DNA from: an uncultured bacterium
GTDB lineage: Bacteria > Bacillota > Clostridia > TANB77 > CAG-508
Direction of reading: 5' to 3'
NCBI GenBank assembly: GCA_905215935.1
Contig: CAJMRY010000002.1
Span: 310,001 to 374,000 of the forward strand
DNA: 64,000 bases
The notes beneath the pieces were generated by a model. That model saw nothing but the letters and a program-made list of their open reading frames with translations, made no database searches and was not told the DNA's origin. Shown one piece after another: positions 1 through 9,057 of the stretch. Made by a program: the position numbers and the translations under genes. Within the stretch, counting starts at the first letter, position 1. Every line of letters starts with the position of its first letter.

Positions 1-431
1 TTTTCTAAAATTTCGATATCGGCATTTTTGCCAAGAATCGTCGAATACTCTTTCAAGAGTTTTGTAAACACAACAACTTCCAAGGACATGTTTGCAGATT
101 GGAATACAGGGATTTTGTCTGAGTACTCATGCAATTTGTGAATTTGTTCCTCAGACAGTCCTGTAGTTGCAACTACAATAGGAATGTCGTTTTCGTAGGC
201 GTACTTTGAGATTATCTCGGTTGCAGTGGGGCTAGAAAAGTCGATAATGATATCAGGCTTTGCGTTAATTTGAGCAACCTCATGAAAAACAGGAAAATTG
301 AACATTCCAGTCAAATCAATAGATTTGTCAAATCCACAAAGGACTACCATATCAGAAGAAGCATTAACTGCCTCTACGACAAGTTGTCCCATGTGACCCA
401 AACAACCACAGACCAAAACTTTCTTCTTCAT
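1..431 (-). CDS. dapB: 4-hydroxy-tetrahydrodipicolinate reductase, N-terminal part
   Basis: Reduces (hydroxy)tetrahydrodipicolinate with NAD(P)H in the lysine/diaminopimelate pathway, cytosolic. Translation from the ATG at 431 gives 143 codons and runs off the left edge. Seen: an N-terminal nucleotide-binding GCLGHMGQ motif, IDFSSPTAT, a VVATTGL stretch and NMSLEV, all in the order typical of DapB. The catalytic His-His/Lys region lies beyond the edge. A CCTCCT at 440-445 is the Shine-Dalgarno on this strand. Codon use is less AT-biased than in the neighbours. No in-frame CGG. Divergent from the next gene across a 220-base gap. Confidence 0.92.
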   Translation of the reverse strand, partial: MKKKVLVCGCLGHMGQLVVEAVNASSDMVVLCGFDKSIDLTGMFNFPVFHEVAQINAKPDIIIDFSSPTATEIISKYAYENDIPIVVATTGLSEEQIHKLHEYSDKIPVFQSANMSLEVVVFTKLLKEYSTILGKNADIEILE

Positions 432-654
432 AAAAAATACCTCCTAGGGTTAAAATTTTGTATAGGAATTATACAATACTATATGTAAAATTTCAACACA
501 ATTTGTCACAAATTATTATTATACAATCAAATCATTCTTTTTGCATTTAAGTATTATGGTTGAAAAAAGAATGAATGTATAGTAATATTATAAAAGTAAA
601 ATGGAATGAGAGTATATTTTTCTTCTCTAGTTAAAAAAGGTGTGATAGTAAAAT

Positions 655-1587
655 ATGATGAATAAAAATAAAGAGATTATAACTTCTAATAATAAAATTA
701 AGGTATGTAATAATATACAAGAAGTTAAAGATTTTATAAAGATGAATAAAGAAATAAATATTTGTTTATATTTGGCATATAAAGAACCTATAGAATGGGA
801 GATATCAACAAGTAGAGTATATATGAATAAAATCCACAAAAATTTAGTGTATTTACCAATTAATATAAAAAAGAACGATTTTGAATCACTTAAAGAGATA
901 TATGATTTAAGTGAACAAAATAATCAAATTGTTGCAATTAATCAAACTCAACCACATAAAAGTAATTCAGTATTAAAGGAATGGTTTAGAAATAAAACAA
1001 TACCTGATAATGTAGATTCACTAATAAAAGATCAAAACAATAAATTAACATGTTATGATTTAAATGGGCCATCTTTTACAGATTGGTTTACAGAAGATGT
1101 GTCAACGCTAAAAAATAGATTAGTAATACTTTTTGGTGTAGGTGGTGTGGGTGAACCTATTGCTAGGAGAATTGCCAAGGAAGGGATTAATTCACTATAT
1201 CTAATAGATATAAATTCAAAAGATAATCTAGCAAAAGAGTTATCTAATAATACTAAAGTAACATATCTAGAAAAATTAAATGAAATATGTTTAGAAAATG
1301 ATAGTTTTATATTTATTAATTGTACTGGAAAAGAAGGCGGAAACGATAATAGTGCGGTTGAATTTCTACAAAAATATAAAAATATGAATAATATATTTGT
1401 AGATTTGAGACCACAAATAAATATAGAAATAGTAGACTTAGCTAAAAAACTGGGTTGGGACGCTTATACAGGGTTTGGAATGAATGCAAGAAATGATTAT
1501 ACGCTACTAAAAAAAATAAGTGAATTAATAAATATAAAAATACCATCTTTTGAGGAATTTAAAAAATTAGTGGAGGAGGCATCATAA
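655..1587 (+). CDS. Shikimate dehydrogenase-like (AroE family) oxidoreductase, atypical
   Basis: 310 aa. Two-domain AroE-like architecture: an N-terminal substrate-type domain with NQTQPHK (about residues 96-102, matching the NVTxPHK loop that carries the catalytic Lys) and a Rossmann domain with GVGGVG at about 161-166 followed by an acidic strand end (LIDIN). The usual GxNTD segment with the second catalytic residue (Asp) is not clear; the corresponding stretch reads YDLNGPSFTDW. C-terminal GFGMNARNDY resembles the conserved Gly-Met-x-x-Gln end of the family. It may act on a different substrate. Start: the ATG at 655 (or 658) follows an AAAGGTG-like site. It stands apart from any aromatic operon. 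Confidence 0.6.
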   Translation: MMNKNKEIITSNNKIKVCNNIQEVKDFIKMNKEINICLYLAYKEPIEWEISTSRVYMNKIHKNLVYLPINIKKNDFESLKEIYDLSEQNNQIVAINQTQPHKSNSVLKEWFRNKTIPDNVDSLIKDQNNKLTCYDLNGPSFTDWFTEDVSTLKNRLVILFGVGGVGEPIARRIAKEGINSLYLIDINSKDNLAKELSNNTKVTYLEKLNEICLENDSFIFINCTGKEGGNDNSAVEFLQKYKNMNNIFVDLRPQINIEIVDLAKKLGWDAYTGFGMNARNDYTLLKKISELINIKIPSFEEFKKLVEEAS

Positions 1588-1649
1588 AAAAGAGAAAAAT
1601 TTAATAGTAAAAAATATAATTAAATAATAGTATAGGGGGTATTAATATT

Positions 1650-2129
1650 ATGATAGATAAAATCGAGATTGGTAATTTAATAGATGAGCAAGAATATTTA
1701 GAAGAAGTGTCAGAGTGGATATGGAAAGAATGGTCAAAAGGACATGGAGCAGAATTGGAAGATATAATTTATAGATCAAAACATTCTATAAATAGAGATA
1801 TCATTCCACAAATGTATATTGCTAAATATAAAAATAAAGTTGTAGGAGTAGTATCTATATGGTTAAATGATTTAACTACTAGACAGGATTTATTTCCATG
1901 GATGGCAACTTTATATGTAAAAGAAGAATTTAGAAATATGGGAATAGGAAAGATGCTACAACAAAAATGTATAGAAGAAGCTAGAAAGATGAATTACAAA
2001 AACTTATATTTAATTACAGAACATGAGAATTATTATGAAAGAACAGGATGGGTATTTTTAGAGAATGCACCAATAGGAGATGGACGACATGAGAGAATTT
2101 ATAAATATGAAATAAATAATAAACAATAA
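1650..2129 (+). CDS. GNAT family N-acetyltransferase
   Basis: 159 aa, a single Gcn5-type acetyltransferase domain. Seen: the central strands ending in MATLYVKEEFRNMGIGKML, where RNMGIGK is the acetyl-CoA pyrophosphate-binding motif (R/Q-x-x-G-x-G/A), then a helix, then NYYERTGW, the usual motif-B Tyr/Gly region. A GGGGGT site precedes the ATG. The substrate cannot be told from sequence. It sits between the AroE-like gene and a metallo-hydrolase with short gaps, probably an accessory gene cluster. Confidence 0.85.
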   Translation: MIDKIEIGNLIDEQEYLEEVSEWIWKEWSKGHGAELEDIIYRSKHSINRDIIPQMYIAKYKNKVVGVVSIWLNDLTTRQDLFPWMATLYVKEEFRNMGIGKMLQQKCIEEARKMNYKNLYLITEHENYYERTGWVFLENAPIGDGRHERIYKYEINNKQ

Positions 2130-2201
2130 TTAAATAATTTAAGATGAAAATATATCAGCAGGTTTAACAATTATTAAAATATAGAGAGGAAATAATAGAT
2201 T

Positions 2202-3011
2202 ATGAAATTAAAAGTTTTAGAGGATAATAATACATTTATTGATAAATATTATTTAGGAGAACCAGCTGTAAGTTATTATATAGAAGATGAAGATGCTAAA
2301 ATATTATTCGATACAGGGTATTCGGATGCTTTCATAAGAAATGCAAAAAGTATGGATATTAACTTAAAAGAGATAAATAAAATAGTTATATCTCATGGTC
2401 ACAATGATCATACAGGAGGATTAAAATACTTGTTTGAAAATGTTAGTAATAAAAATATCGAAGTAATTGCACATACAGAATGCTTCAACAAAAAAGTATG
2501 TGGTAATGAGTATATTGGAACATCTATGATAAAAGAAGAATTAGAACAAGTTTGTAATTTAAAGCTTACCAAGAATCCTTTAAAAATAAGTGAGAATATT
2601 ACATTTTTAGGAGAAATACCAGAAATTAATAATTTTGAAAAAAGAGAAATTATAGGTAAGTGTAATATGTCAGGAAAAATGATAGATGATATAGTCAGGG
2701 ATGATACAGCAATAGTATATAAAAGTAAAAAAGGATTATTTATAATAACAGGATGTTCTCATAGTGGAATATGTAATATAATAGAATATGCTAAAAAAGT
2801 ATGCAATGAAGATAAAGTATATGGAGTAATTGGGGGATTTCATTTATTTGATGTAAATGAAAAATTAAACAAAACAATTCAATATTTTAAAGGAATAAAT
2901 CCACAATTATTATATCCTTGTCACTGTATTTCTTTAAAAGCTAAAATAGAAATAGGAAAAGAATTAAAGATAAATGAAGTAGGAGTTGGCCTAGAAATTA
3001 ATATTGATTAA
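2202..3011 (+). CDS. Metallo-beta-lactamase-fold hydrolase (COG1237 type)
   Basis: 269 aa, cytosolic, no signal peptide. The metal-binding HxHxDH motif is seen as SHGHNDHTGG at about residues 66-75. Further ligand motifs are present as TGCSHSG (about 186-192), GGFHL and the C-terminal PCHC. This order matches the subfamily that includes dihydropterin-ribofuranosylaminobenzene phosphate synthase-like enzymes. No substrate can be assigned. Start: ATG 2202 behind GAGAGGA. Confidence 0.8.
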   Translation: MKLKVLEDNNTFIDKYYLGEPAVSYYIEDEDAKILFDTGYSDAFIRNAKSMDINLKEINKIVISHGHNDHTGGLKYLFENVSNKNIEVIAHTECFNKKVCGNEYIGTSMIKEELEQVCNLKLTKNPLKISENITFLGEIPEINNFEKREIIGKCNMSGKMIDDIVRDDTAIVYKSKKGLFIITGCSHSGICNIIEYAKKVCNEDKVYGVIGGFHLFDVNEKLNKTIQYFKGINPQLLYPCHCISLKAKIEIGKELKINEVGVGLEINID

Positions 3012-3061
3012 AACAAATAACAATCTTGATATAATACAAAAAGAAAAGAAGGTGAGTTTAA

Positions 3062-4429
3062 TTGAATAGCAAATTTCAAGAAGATGAAATAACAGAATTA
3101 AAAAAATCTACAAGTGAATTAAAAGAAGCAATAGTATCAATTGTTTCTATATTAAATAAACATAGACATGGAAAACTATATTTTGGAATAAAAGATGATG
3201 GAACAGTAGTTGGGCAAGAAGTTAGTGGAAAAACACTAAGATATATTTCAGAAGTTATTTCAAATAAAATAGAGCCAAAAATCTATCCAAAGATAAGCAA
3301 TGTAAAAATAGAAGATAAAGATTGCATTCTAGTAGAATTTGAGGGAGAAGATGTTCCATACTTTGCTGATGGTAGAGCATATATAAGAGTAAGCGATAGA
3401 GACCAAAAACTTTCCATTTCTGAAATGAGAAAAATATTTTTAAAAACAGAAAATGAAAGTGGAAGTTGGGATTCAAGAATTTCAGACAAAACAATAGACG
3501 ATGTTAATGAAGAAATATTGAAGGATTATATAGAAAGAGCCAATAAAGCTAAGAGGATACCATTTCAATATACAAATAAAGAAGATGTTTTAAACAAGTT
3601 AGGATTATTAAAAGAGAATAAGTTATTAAATGCAGGAAAGGTTTTATTTTGCGATAATAATAATGTAGAACTTCAAATGGCGATTTTTGCAACAGATACC
3701 AAAACAACATTTATAGATATAGATAAAGTAGCAGGAAACATTTTCGATTTAATAAAAATAGGACAAGAATATATTAGAAAAAATATTATATGGAATGTAA
3801 AAATAACAGACAAAAGAGAAGAATATCCAGAAATTCCACTAGATTCTATAAGAGAGGCTATTATAAATAGTTATGCACATAGGCTATATCAAGACCCTAA
3901 AGGCACTGAGATTTCAATATTTAAAAATAAAGTAGAAATATATAATCCTGGAACATTTCCAGAACAATATACACCAGAAGATTATATACAAAATAGGGCA
4001 CATTCAGTGTTTAGAAATCCGATAATTGCTAATATTTTATACAAATCAAATGATACAGAAACATACTCTTCTGGAATAAGAAGAATATATGAGGAATGTA
4101 CAGCAAATCAAGTAAAAGTGGAATTTAGAAAAGAAAAAATAGGTTTTACTATAATTTTTTATAGAAAAAATTACGAAAAAGAAAATGAGATTACTAAAAA
4201 TGTCGGTGTAAACGTCGGTGTAAACGTCGGTGTAAATGTTGGCTTAAATTCAACACAAAGAAAAATTTTGGAGTTGATAAAAGAAAATCAAAATATAACT
4301 CAAAAAGAAATAGCATCTAAGCTAAAAACTACTGTAAGAACAATAGAAAGAAATATTAGCGTTTTAAAAGAAAAAGGTATTCTAAAAAGAGAAGGAACAG
4401 ATAAAGTTGGAAATTGGAGGATACTGTAA
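3062..4429 (+). CDS. Schlafen/AlbA_2-type ATP-binding transcriptional regulator with winged helix
   Basis: 455 aa, TTG start at 3062 behind AAGGTGA. The N-terminus (about 1-130) has the AlbA_2/Schlafen-type fold hallmark GKLYFGIKDDGTVVG. The middle carries the ATP-binding 'RecG-like' segment (SIREAIINSYAHRLY, EIYNPGTFP, SSGIRRI). The C-terminal 60 residues form a winged helix (NQNITQKEIASKLKTTVRT). A linker of four NVGV-type units joins the two. Family members (COG2865) are common accessory regulators, often linked to defence or stress; the target is unknown. See the tandem-repeat entry for the linker. Confidence 0.8.
   Translation: MNSKFQEDEITELKKSTSELKEAIVSIVSILNKHRHGKLYFGIKDDGTVVGQEVSGKTLRYISEVISNKIEPKIYPKISNVKIEDKDCILVEFEGEDVPYFADGRAYIRVSDRDQKLSISEMRKIFLKTENESGSWDSRISDKTIDDVNEEILKDYIERANKAKRIPFQYTNKEDVLNKLGLLKENKLLNAGKVLFCDNNNVELQMAIFATDTKTTFIDIDKVAGNIFDLIKIGQEYIRKNIIWNVKITDKREEYPEIPLDSIREAIINSYAHRLYQDPKGTEISIFKNKVEIYNPGTFPEQYTPEDYIQNRAHSVFRNPIIANILYKSNDTETYSSGIRRIYEECTANQVKVEFRKEKIGFTIIFYRKNYEKENEITKNVGVNVGVNVGVNVGLNSTQRKILELIKENQNITQKEIASKLKTTVRTIERNISVLKEKGILKREGTDKVGNWRIL
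4198..4248 (+). repeat. 12-base tandem repeat, four units, coding for NVGV/NVGL
   Basis: Four consecutive 12-base units (consensus AATGTCGGTGTA, with AAC/AAT and GTC/GTT variants; the last unit is degenerate) inside the regulator gene. Being a multiple of three, gain or loss of a unit changes linker length but keeps the frame. CGG occurs inside each intact unit but spans GTC-GGT, so it is never a codon. Confidence 0.85.
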
Positions 4430-4431
4430 AA

Positions 4432-4659
4432 AGCCATAAACTTGTTATAACACTTGAAAATGGAAGTTAAGATGGAGGATTTGGCGAAAAAATAACAAGA
4501 TTTTATGGAGATTCTAATATGAAAGTACTTAATTTTGGAGCTAAAAAAGAATTTACAGATAGGGAAAATTTAGAAAAATTATTCAAAAGATATCACTTAA
4601 CAGAAGAATTAATTGTCGAAGATATTATGAATGTAATAAAAAAAGGAGGAAAAATATAA
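4432..4659 (+). pseudogene. Remnant of 1-deoxyxylulose-5-phosphate synthase/transketolase C-terminal domain
   Basis: In one frame the DNA reads KLVITLENGS, stop (4468-4470), then DGGFGEKITRFYG, KVLNFGAKKEFTD, and VEDIMNVIKK up to a stop at 4657-4659 that overlaps the next ATG. This matches the last part of DXS/transketolase C-terminal domains (vTLE-x-G, GGfG, l-G-x-x-d-x-F). No start or upstream domains remain and the frame has a stop, so it is a decayed fragment. Its end supplies the AAAGGAGG ribosome-binding site of the cupin gene. Confidence 0.7.
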
Positions 4660-5012
4660 TGAATTATATAAAAAACATTCCCATAACACCATCATTTAGT
4701 CAAGATGGAATGAACGGATATAGTTTTATATTAAATAACAAAGATATTAGCATAGATATGATAGAAAGCTATAAGGGACATGAAAGATATTGTACCAATA
4801 AGGCAAGTAGCCATATATATTATATCTTAGAAGGTAATGGTAGATTTAAAATAAATGGTGAGATATATGATGTAGAAAGCGGAGATTTAGTAGAAATACC
4901 AAAGAATACAGAATTCGTATATATAGGCAAAATGAAATTATTATTAATAATGAATCCAGCGTTTGATGAGAAAAATCACATAGATGGTATAGTTAATGAT
5001 CTATATAGTTAA
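4659..5012 (+). CDS. Cupin-domain protein
   Basis: 117 aa with a single small beta-barrel. Seen: SSHIYYILEGNGRFKINGE followed by SGDLVEIPKNTEF, the two conserved cupin motifs, though the metal-binding His pattern is incomplete (His in SSHIYY, none in motif 2). Binding function or role unknown. It starts on the ATG overlapping the stop of the dxs-like remnant, behind AAAGGAGG, and is followed 17 bases later by uvrB. Confidence 0.75.
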   Translation: MNYIKNIPITPSFSQDGMNGYSFILNNKDISIDMIESYKGHERYCTNKASSHIYYILEGNGRFKINGEIYDVESGDLVEIPKNTEFVYIGKMKLLLIMNPAFDEKNHIDGIVNDLYS

Positions 5013-5029
5013 TATACTAGGGAGGGAAT

Positions 5030-6987
5030 ATGTTTAAATTACACTCAGAATATAAGCCAACAGGCGACCAACCACAGGCAATAGAATATTTAAGTAAAGG
5101 AATACAAGAGGGCAAGAAATTCCAAACACTTCTAGGTGTTACAGGTTCACGGAAAAACTTTCACGATGGCAAATATTATTCAAAAAGTACAAAAACCAAC
5201 ACTGGTTTTAGCACACAACAAAACACTAGCTGGACAACTATATAGCGAATTCAAAGAGTTCTTTCCAGAAAATAACGTTGAATACTTCGTTAGTTATTAC
5301 GATTATTATCAACCAGAAAGCTATTTACCCGCTTCTGACACATATATAGAAAAAGATGCATCTATAAACGACGAAATAGACAAACTACGTCATTCAGCAA
5401 CAGCTTCACTTTTTGAAACAAAAGATGTAATTATAGTAGCCTCTGTATCATGTATATATGGACTTCGGAGATCCTATTGATTATGAACATATGATTGTTT
5501 CATTAAGACCGGGAATGAAAAAAGAAAGAAATGAAGTATTAAAAAAGCTAATTACTATGCAATATACAAGAAATGAATTAGATTTTAAACGTGGTACATT
5601 TAGAGCAAAAGGAGATATAGTAGAAATATATCCATCAGACCAAAATGAATCTGCAATTAGGATAGAGTTCTGGGATGATGAAATAGAAAAAATATCAGAA
5701 ATAAATCCATTAACAGGAAAAGTTATAGCTACAAGAACTCATGTTATGATATTTCCAAATTCACACTATGTAACAACAAGTGATAAAATGGAAAGAGCAA
5801 TAAAAACAATAGAAGCGGAATTAGAGGAAAGAATAAAGTATTTTAAAGATAATAATAAACTAATAGAAGCACAAAGAATAGAAGAAAGAACAAATTTTGA
5901 TATAGAAATGATGAAAGAGACAGACTTTTGTCAAGGAATAGAAAATTATTCAAGACATATTAGTGGTAGAGAAAAGGGGAGTCCACCATTTACATTATTC
6001 GATTATTTTCCAGATGATTTCCTATTGTTAATAGATGAATCACACGCAACAATACCACAAGTAAGAGCTATGTATAATGGTGATAAAGCAAGAAAAGAAT
6101 CATTAGTAAATTACGGATTTAGACTTCCATCTGCATTTGATAATAGACCTCTTAAATTCGATGAATTTGAACAAAGAATAAACCAAGTCATTTTTGTTAG
6201 TGCAACACCAGCAGATTATGAAAAAGATCACTCTAAGAGTAATGTAATAGAACAAATTATAAGACCAACTGGACTTTTAGATCCAAAGATAGAAGTAAAA
6301 CCAGTTACAAATCAAGTAGATGATTTAATAGAACAAATAAGAGAAAGAGTAGAAAAAAAGGAAAGAGTATTAGTAACAACACTTACTAAAAAAATGGCAG
6401 AAGATTTAACTTCTTATCTTGCAAGTCTTGATATAAAAGTAAGATATATGCATTCTGAAATAAAGGCATTAGAAAGAATGGAGATTATAAGGGATTTAAG
6501 ATTAGGTGAGTTTGATGTATTAGTAGGAATAAACCTTTTAAGAGAAGGTTTAGATATTCCAGAAGTGTCTTTAGTTGCAATACTAGATGCAGATAAAGAA
6601 GGATTCTTACGTTCAGAAAGAAGTTTAATACAAACAATTGGTCGTGCTGCTAGAAATACAGAAGGTAAAGTTATAATGTATGCAGATGAATTAACAGATA
6701 GTATGGAAAAAGCAATAAGTGAAACAAATCGTAGACGTAAAATACAAATGGAATATAATAAAGAACATGGAATTACACCACAAACTATTAAAAAATCTGT
6801 AAGAGAAGTAATAAAAGCAAGTATGATAGAAGATATGAAAACAGAATATAATATTGAAAAAGACATAGATATTAAAGAATTGATTTCTAAATTAACAGAT
6901 GAAATGTTAGCACATGCCGCTTCTATGGAATTTGAAAAAGCTGCAGAATTAAGGGACAAGATAAAAGAATTAGAGAAGACTTTGTAA
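5030..6987 (+). CDS. uvrB: UvrABC excinuclease subunit B, with two CGG +1 sites
   Basis: Nucleotide-excision repair helicase-like subunit that pairs with UvrA (9058). ATG 5030 behind GGGAGG. Conventional reading breaks at the CGG at 5150-5152 and again at 5466-5468. Skipping the C at each gives a full-length UvrB of about 652 aa. The first site restores the Walker A motif (GVTGSGKT; the CGGA supplies the last Gly before Lys). The second restores CIYGLGDP. Further motifs: YYDYYQPE beta-hairpin, LLIDESHAT, FVSATPADYE, GINLLREGLDIPEV, QTIGRAARN, and the C-terminal UVR domain (MEFEKAAELRDKIKELE). The gene is otherwise undamaged over nearly 2 kb, which argues against a pseudogene. All other CGG triplets here span codons. 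Confidence 0.93.
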
Positions 6988-7032
6988 AAGATTGATATAA
7001 GAAAACTATAATTGGCGAAGACCATTTTAAAT

Positions 7033-7061
7033 TTGACTATATTTATATTTTGTGTTATCAT
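7033..7061 (+). promoter_or_regulatory. Promoter of the 73-aa gene
   Basis: TTGACT at 7033-7038 and TATCAT at 7056-7061, spacer 17, about 30 bases before the start codon at 7093. It gives the small gene its own transcription unit after uvrB. Confidence 0.6.
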
Positions 7062-7092
7062 ATTGAAATATTCTAAAAATTTAGGAGGATTT

Positions 7093-7314
7093 ATGGCTAT
7101 GGACAACACAACAACACAGCAAAGGGCAGAGCAGTATCAAGCTAAGCGGGACGCTATCTTGAAACAGTGTGAAATCTGCCGAAGGCAGAATCATTATTTT
7201 CCGCCGACAGCGGAAAGATGTGATTCTTGCACTTTCGGAAAACGTATGAGGTATCTCGAAAACGAGTATTCCGATATAAACGGATGGTCCCACAAAGACT
7301 GGCAGAAGCCGTAA
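7093..7314 (+). CDS. Small Cys-containing hypothetical protein, foreign-looking
   Basis: 73 aa from ATG 7093 (or 7099), AGGAGG at 7083-7088. Contains CEICRRQ and CDSCTFG, two CxxC pairs about 26 residues apart that could bind zinc. It is clearly richer in GC than its neighbours and uses CGG once as Arg (AAG CGG GAC, 7148-7150 region), where a +1 shift would meet a stop at once. It has its own promoter and terminator. Function not recognised. Similar isolated small genes lie at 41051 and 53557. Confidence 0.7.
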   Translation: MAMDNTTTQQRAEQYQAKRDAILKQCEICRRQNHYFPPTAERCDSCTFGKRMRYLENEYSDINGWSHKDWQKP

Positions 7315-7342
7315 AAGCCAAACGGAGTTTTTCTCTAACTAT

Positions 7343-7388
7343 GAGTGCATATGTGATTTGCGTTGCAAAACATTAATGCACTCTTTTT
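7343..7388 (+). terminator. Rho-independent terminator
   Basis: GAGTGCA at 7343-7349 pairs with TGCACTC at 7377-7383, followed by five Ts. It closes the 73-aa gene. The remaining bases to 7644 are AT-rich with no further feature seen. Confidence 0.65.
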
Positions 7389-7644
7389 CTATATAATAAA
7401 TATTTGATAAAAAGTGGCAAAGAGTTATTTTCTTGTTAAACAGAAAAATAAATCTTTATAAATGTAGATTAGTTCAAGCACGGTATAGATGTTTGCTATA
7501 TTTTATAAAATACAATAAATATTATATATATTAAAGCTATATAATAGAATATATAAAGTTAAAAGCTTGTTTTTATATTAATATTATGTTAATATATGAT
7601 ATGTAGTACGCCAATCCGCAAATGAGTATAAAAGGAGATTTAAT

Positions 7645-8718
7645 ATGAAAAAACCTTTAGAGAGTTTACCTGTCACCGTGATAATTCCTGTTTACAAGGT
7701 TTCTATGTTTGATTTTTGGCAATGTCTGAATAGCATTACCAAACAAACTCGGAAACCACGATTTGTCATAATCATAGATGATGGTAATGAAGATACTATT
7801 ATGATTCAGCGTGTTATTCGGATGTTTATAGAAGATATAGGAGATAGAATGATGACATTAAAATTTATTCAAAATCCAAATAATCTTGGCATTTCGTGTG
7901 CACGTAATATTGGGCTTACTCAAGTTACTACTCCATGGGTAAGTTTCTTAGATGCAGATGACTGTATAAAAGAAACTTATTTTCAGAGACTTTATGAAGA
8001 AGTTGAAAAAAATGATAATGTAGATATTGTTGCATGTTCATGTGATGCATATGATGAACATGAATATCGGCAGAATCATTTCTTTAAACAAAATAGAGTT
8101 TTTGAGGGAGCAACATTAAAAGAGCTTGAAAAGAGCTTTATCAATCAATCATATCTTCGTGAAGGTACTTCAATTGATACAGCAATAGGAGTGCCTTGGG
8201 GAAAGCTCTATAGATTTTCATGTATTCGTGGTATTTACTTTAATCCTGAACTTAAAAGGATGGAAGATAATATTTGGAACCATGAAATACTATTGGCTAA
8301 TCCTAACATTGTTGTTAAGTATATAGATGAGCCACTGTATATCTATAGAACAACCCATATTACCAAGTATAATGCAGAATTTGAGTCCGACGTTTCTACA
8401 TGGTTTAAAATAATTGATCTAAGGAAAGAACTCATTAAAGAACATCTTGGAACAGGTGACCAAATTGAAAAGTTTTTCTATGAAGAGGTTGTTAGACTTT
8501 TAGTATTAACTCTTCAAAAGAAATACTTTCATAAAGAAAACCAAAACAGAGCAATAGACTTTTTAGAGTTGAAAGTGTACCTTAATAATGAGACAATAAG
8601 AGAAGCTCTTAGAAGAACATGTACAAATACACCGTTTTATCGTAATGTTATGAACAAGTTGCTTCTCAAAAGAAAGGTGGAGTTGGCATATTTAATAAAT
8701 AGGTTACGGGGTAGGTAG
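7645..8718 (+). CDS. Family 2 glycosyltransferase, foreign-looking
   Basis: 357 aa GT-A glycosyltransferase, cytosolic side. Seen: VTVIIPVYKV at the start, FVIIIDDGNED, NNLGISCARNIGL, the metal-binding SFLDADD (about residue 110), then the acceptor-side region with GVPWGKLYR and RMEDNIWN (ED motif). Substrate unknown; such enzymes usually add sugars to wall or surface polymers. Codon use is unlike the neighbours: four in-frame CGG codons (TRKP, VIRMF, EYRQN, RLRG) are all read as plain Arg without frame loss. Start ATG 7645 behind AAAGGAG. Probably acquired recently from a donor with the standard use of CGG. Confidence 0.88.
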   Translation: MKKPLESLPVTVIIPVYKVSMFDFWQCLNSITKQTRKPRFVIIIDDGNEDTIMIQRVIRMFIEDIGDRMMTLKFIQNPNNLGISCARNIGLTQVTTPWVSFLDADDCIKETYFQRLYEEVEKNDNVDIVACSCDAYDEHEYRQNHFFKQNRVFEGATLKELEKSFINQSYLREGTSIDTAIGVPWGKLYRFSCIRGIYFNPELKRMEDNIWNHEILLANPNIVVKYIDEPLYIYRTTHITKYNAEFESDVSTWFKIIDLRKELIKEHLGTGDQIEKFFYEEVVRLLVLTLQKKYFHKENQNRAIDFLELKVYLNNETIREALRRTCTNTPFYRNVMNKLLLKRKVELAYLINRLRGR

Positions 8719-8720
8719 GC

Positions 8721-8752
8721 TAAAAGCACGAAAGAATCTTTCGTGCTTTTAT
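8721..8752 (+). terminator. Rho-independent terminator
   Basis: TAAAAGCACGAAAG / CTTTCGTGCTTTTA hairpin right after the glycosyltransferase stop, with A- and T-runs on the two sides. From here to 8995 the sequence is AT-rich and I see nothing else. Confidence 0.8.
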
Positions 8753-8995
8753 CAACATTTTATAAATATTGATTTAATAAATAATATGTAATTATATATA
8801 ATATATATTTACATATTAAATATATTATTATTACTATGATTACTATTCAGCCCAAATAAACTTCTTATCTATAAAATTAATTTTAAGAGATTTTTAAAGA
8901 TTTTTAGATAATTGCTTTGTGATTAAAGATATTTTAATATTGCTGATTAGTAACTTGCTATGAAGTGATAATAAAAAAAGAAATAAAACAAACTC

Positions 8996-9024
8996 TTGTT
9001 TTGCTATAAAAAATATAGTATAAT
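8996..9024 (+). promoter_or_regulatory. uvrA promoter
   Basis: TTGTTT at 8996-9001 and TATAAT at 9019-9024 with a 17-base spacer, 34 bases upstream of the uvrA ATG. I see no clear LexA-type operator. Confidence 0.6.
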
Positions 9025-9057
9025 AAAAAAGCAAAAAGCAAATTAGGGGGCATATAT

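Noticed and set aside
432..654. Lysine riboswitch upstream of dapB
   Set aside because: The gap to the divergent gene is about 220 bases and shows none of the conserved lysine-riboswitch helices that I can recognise.
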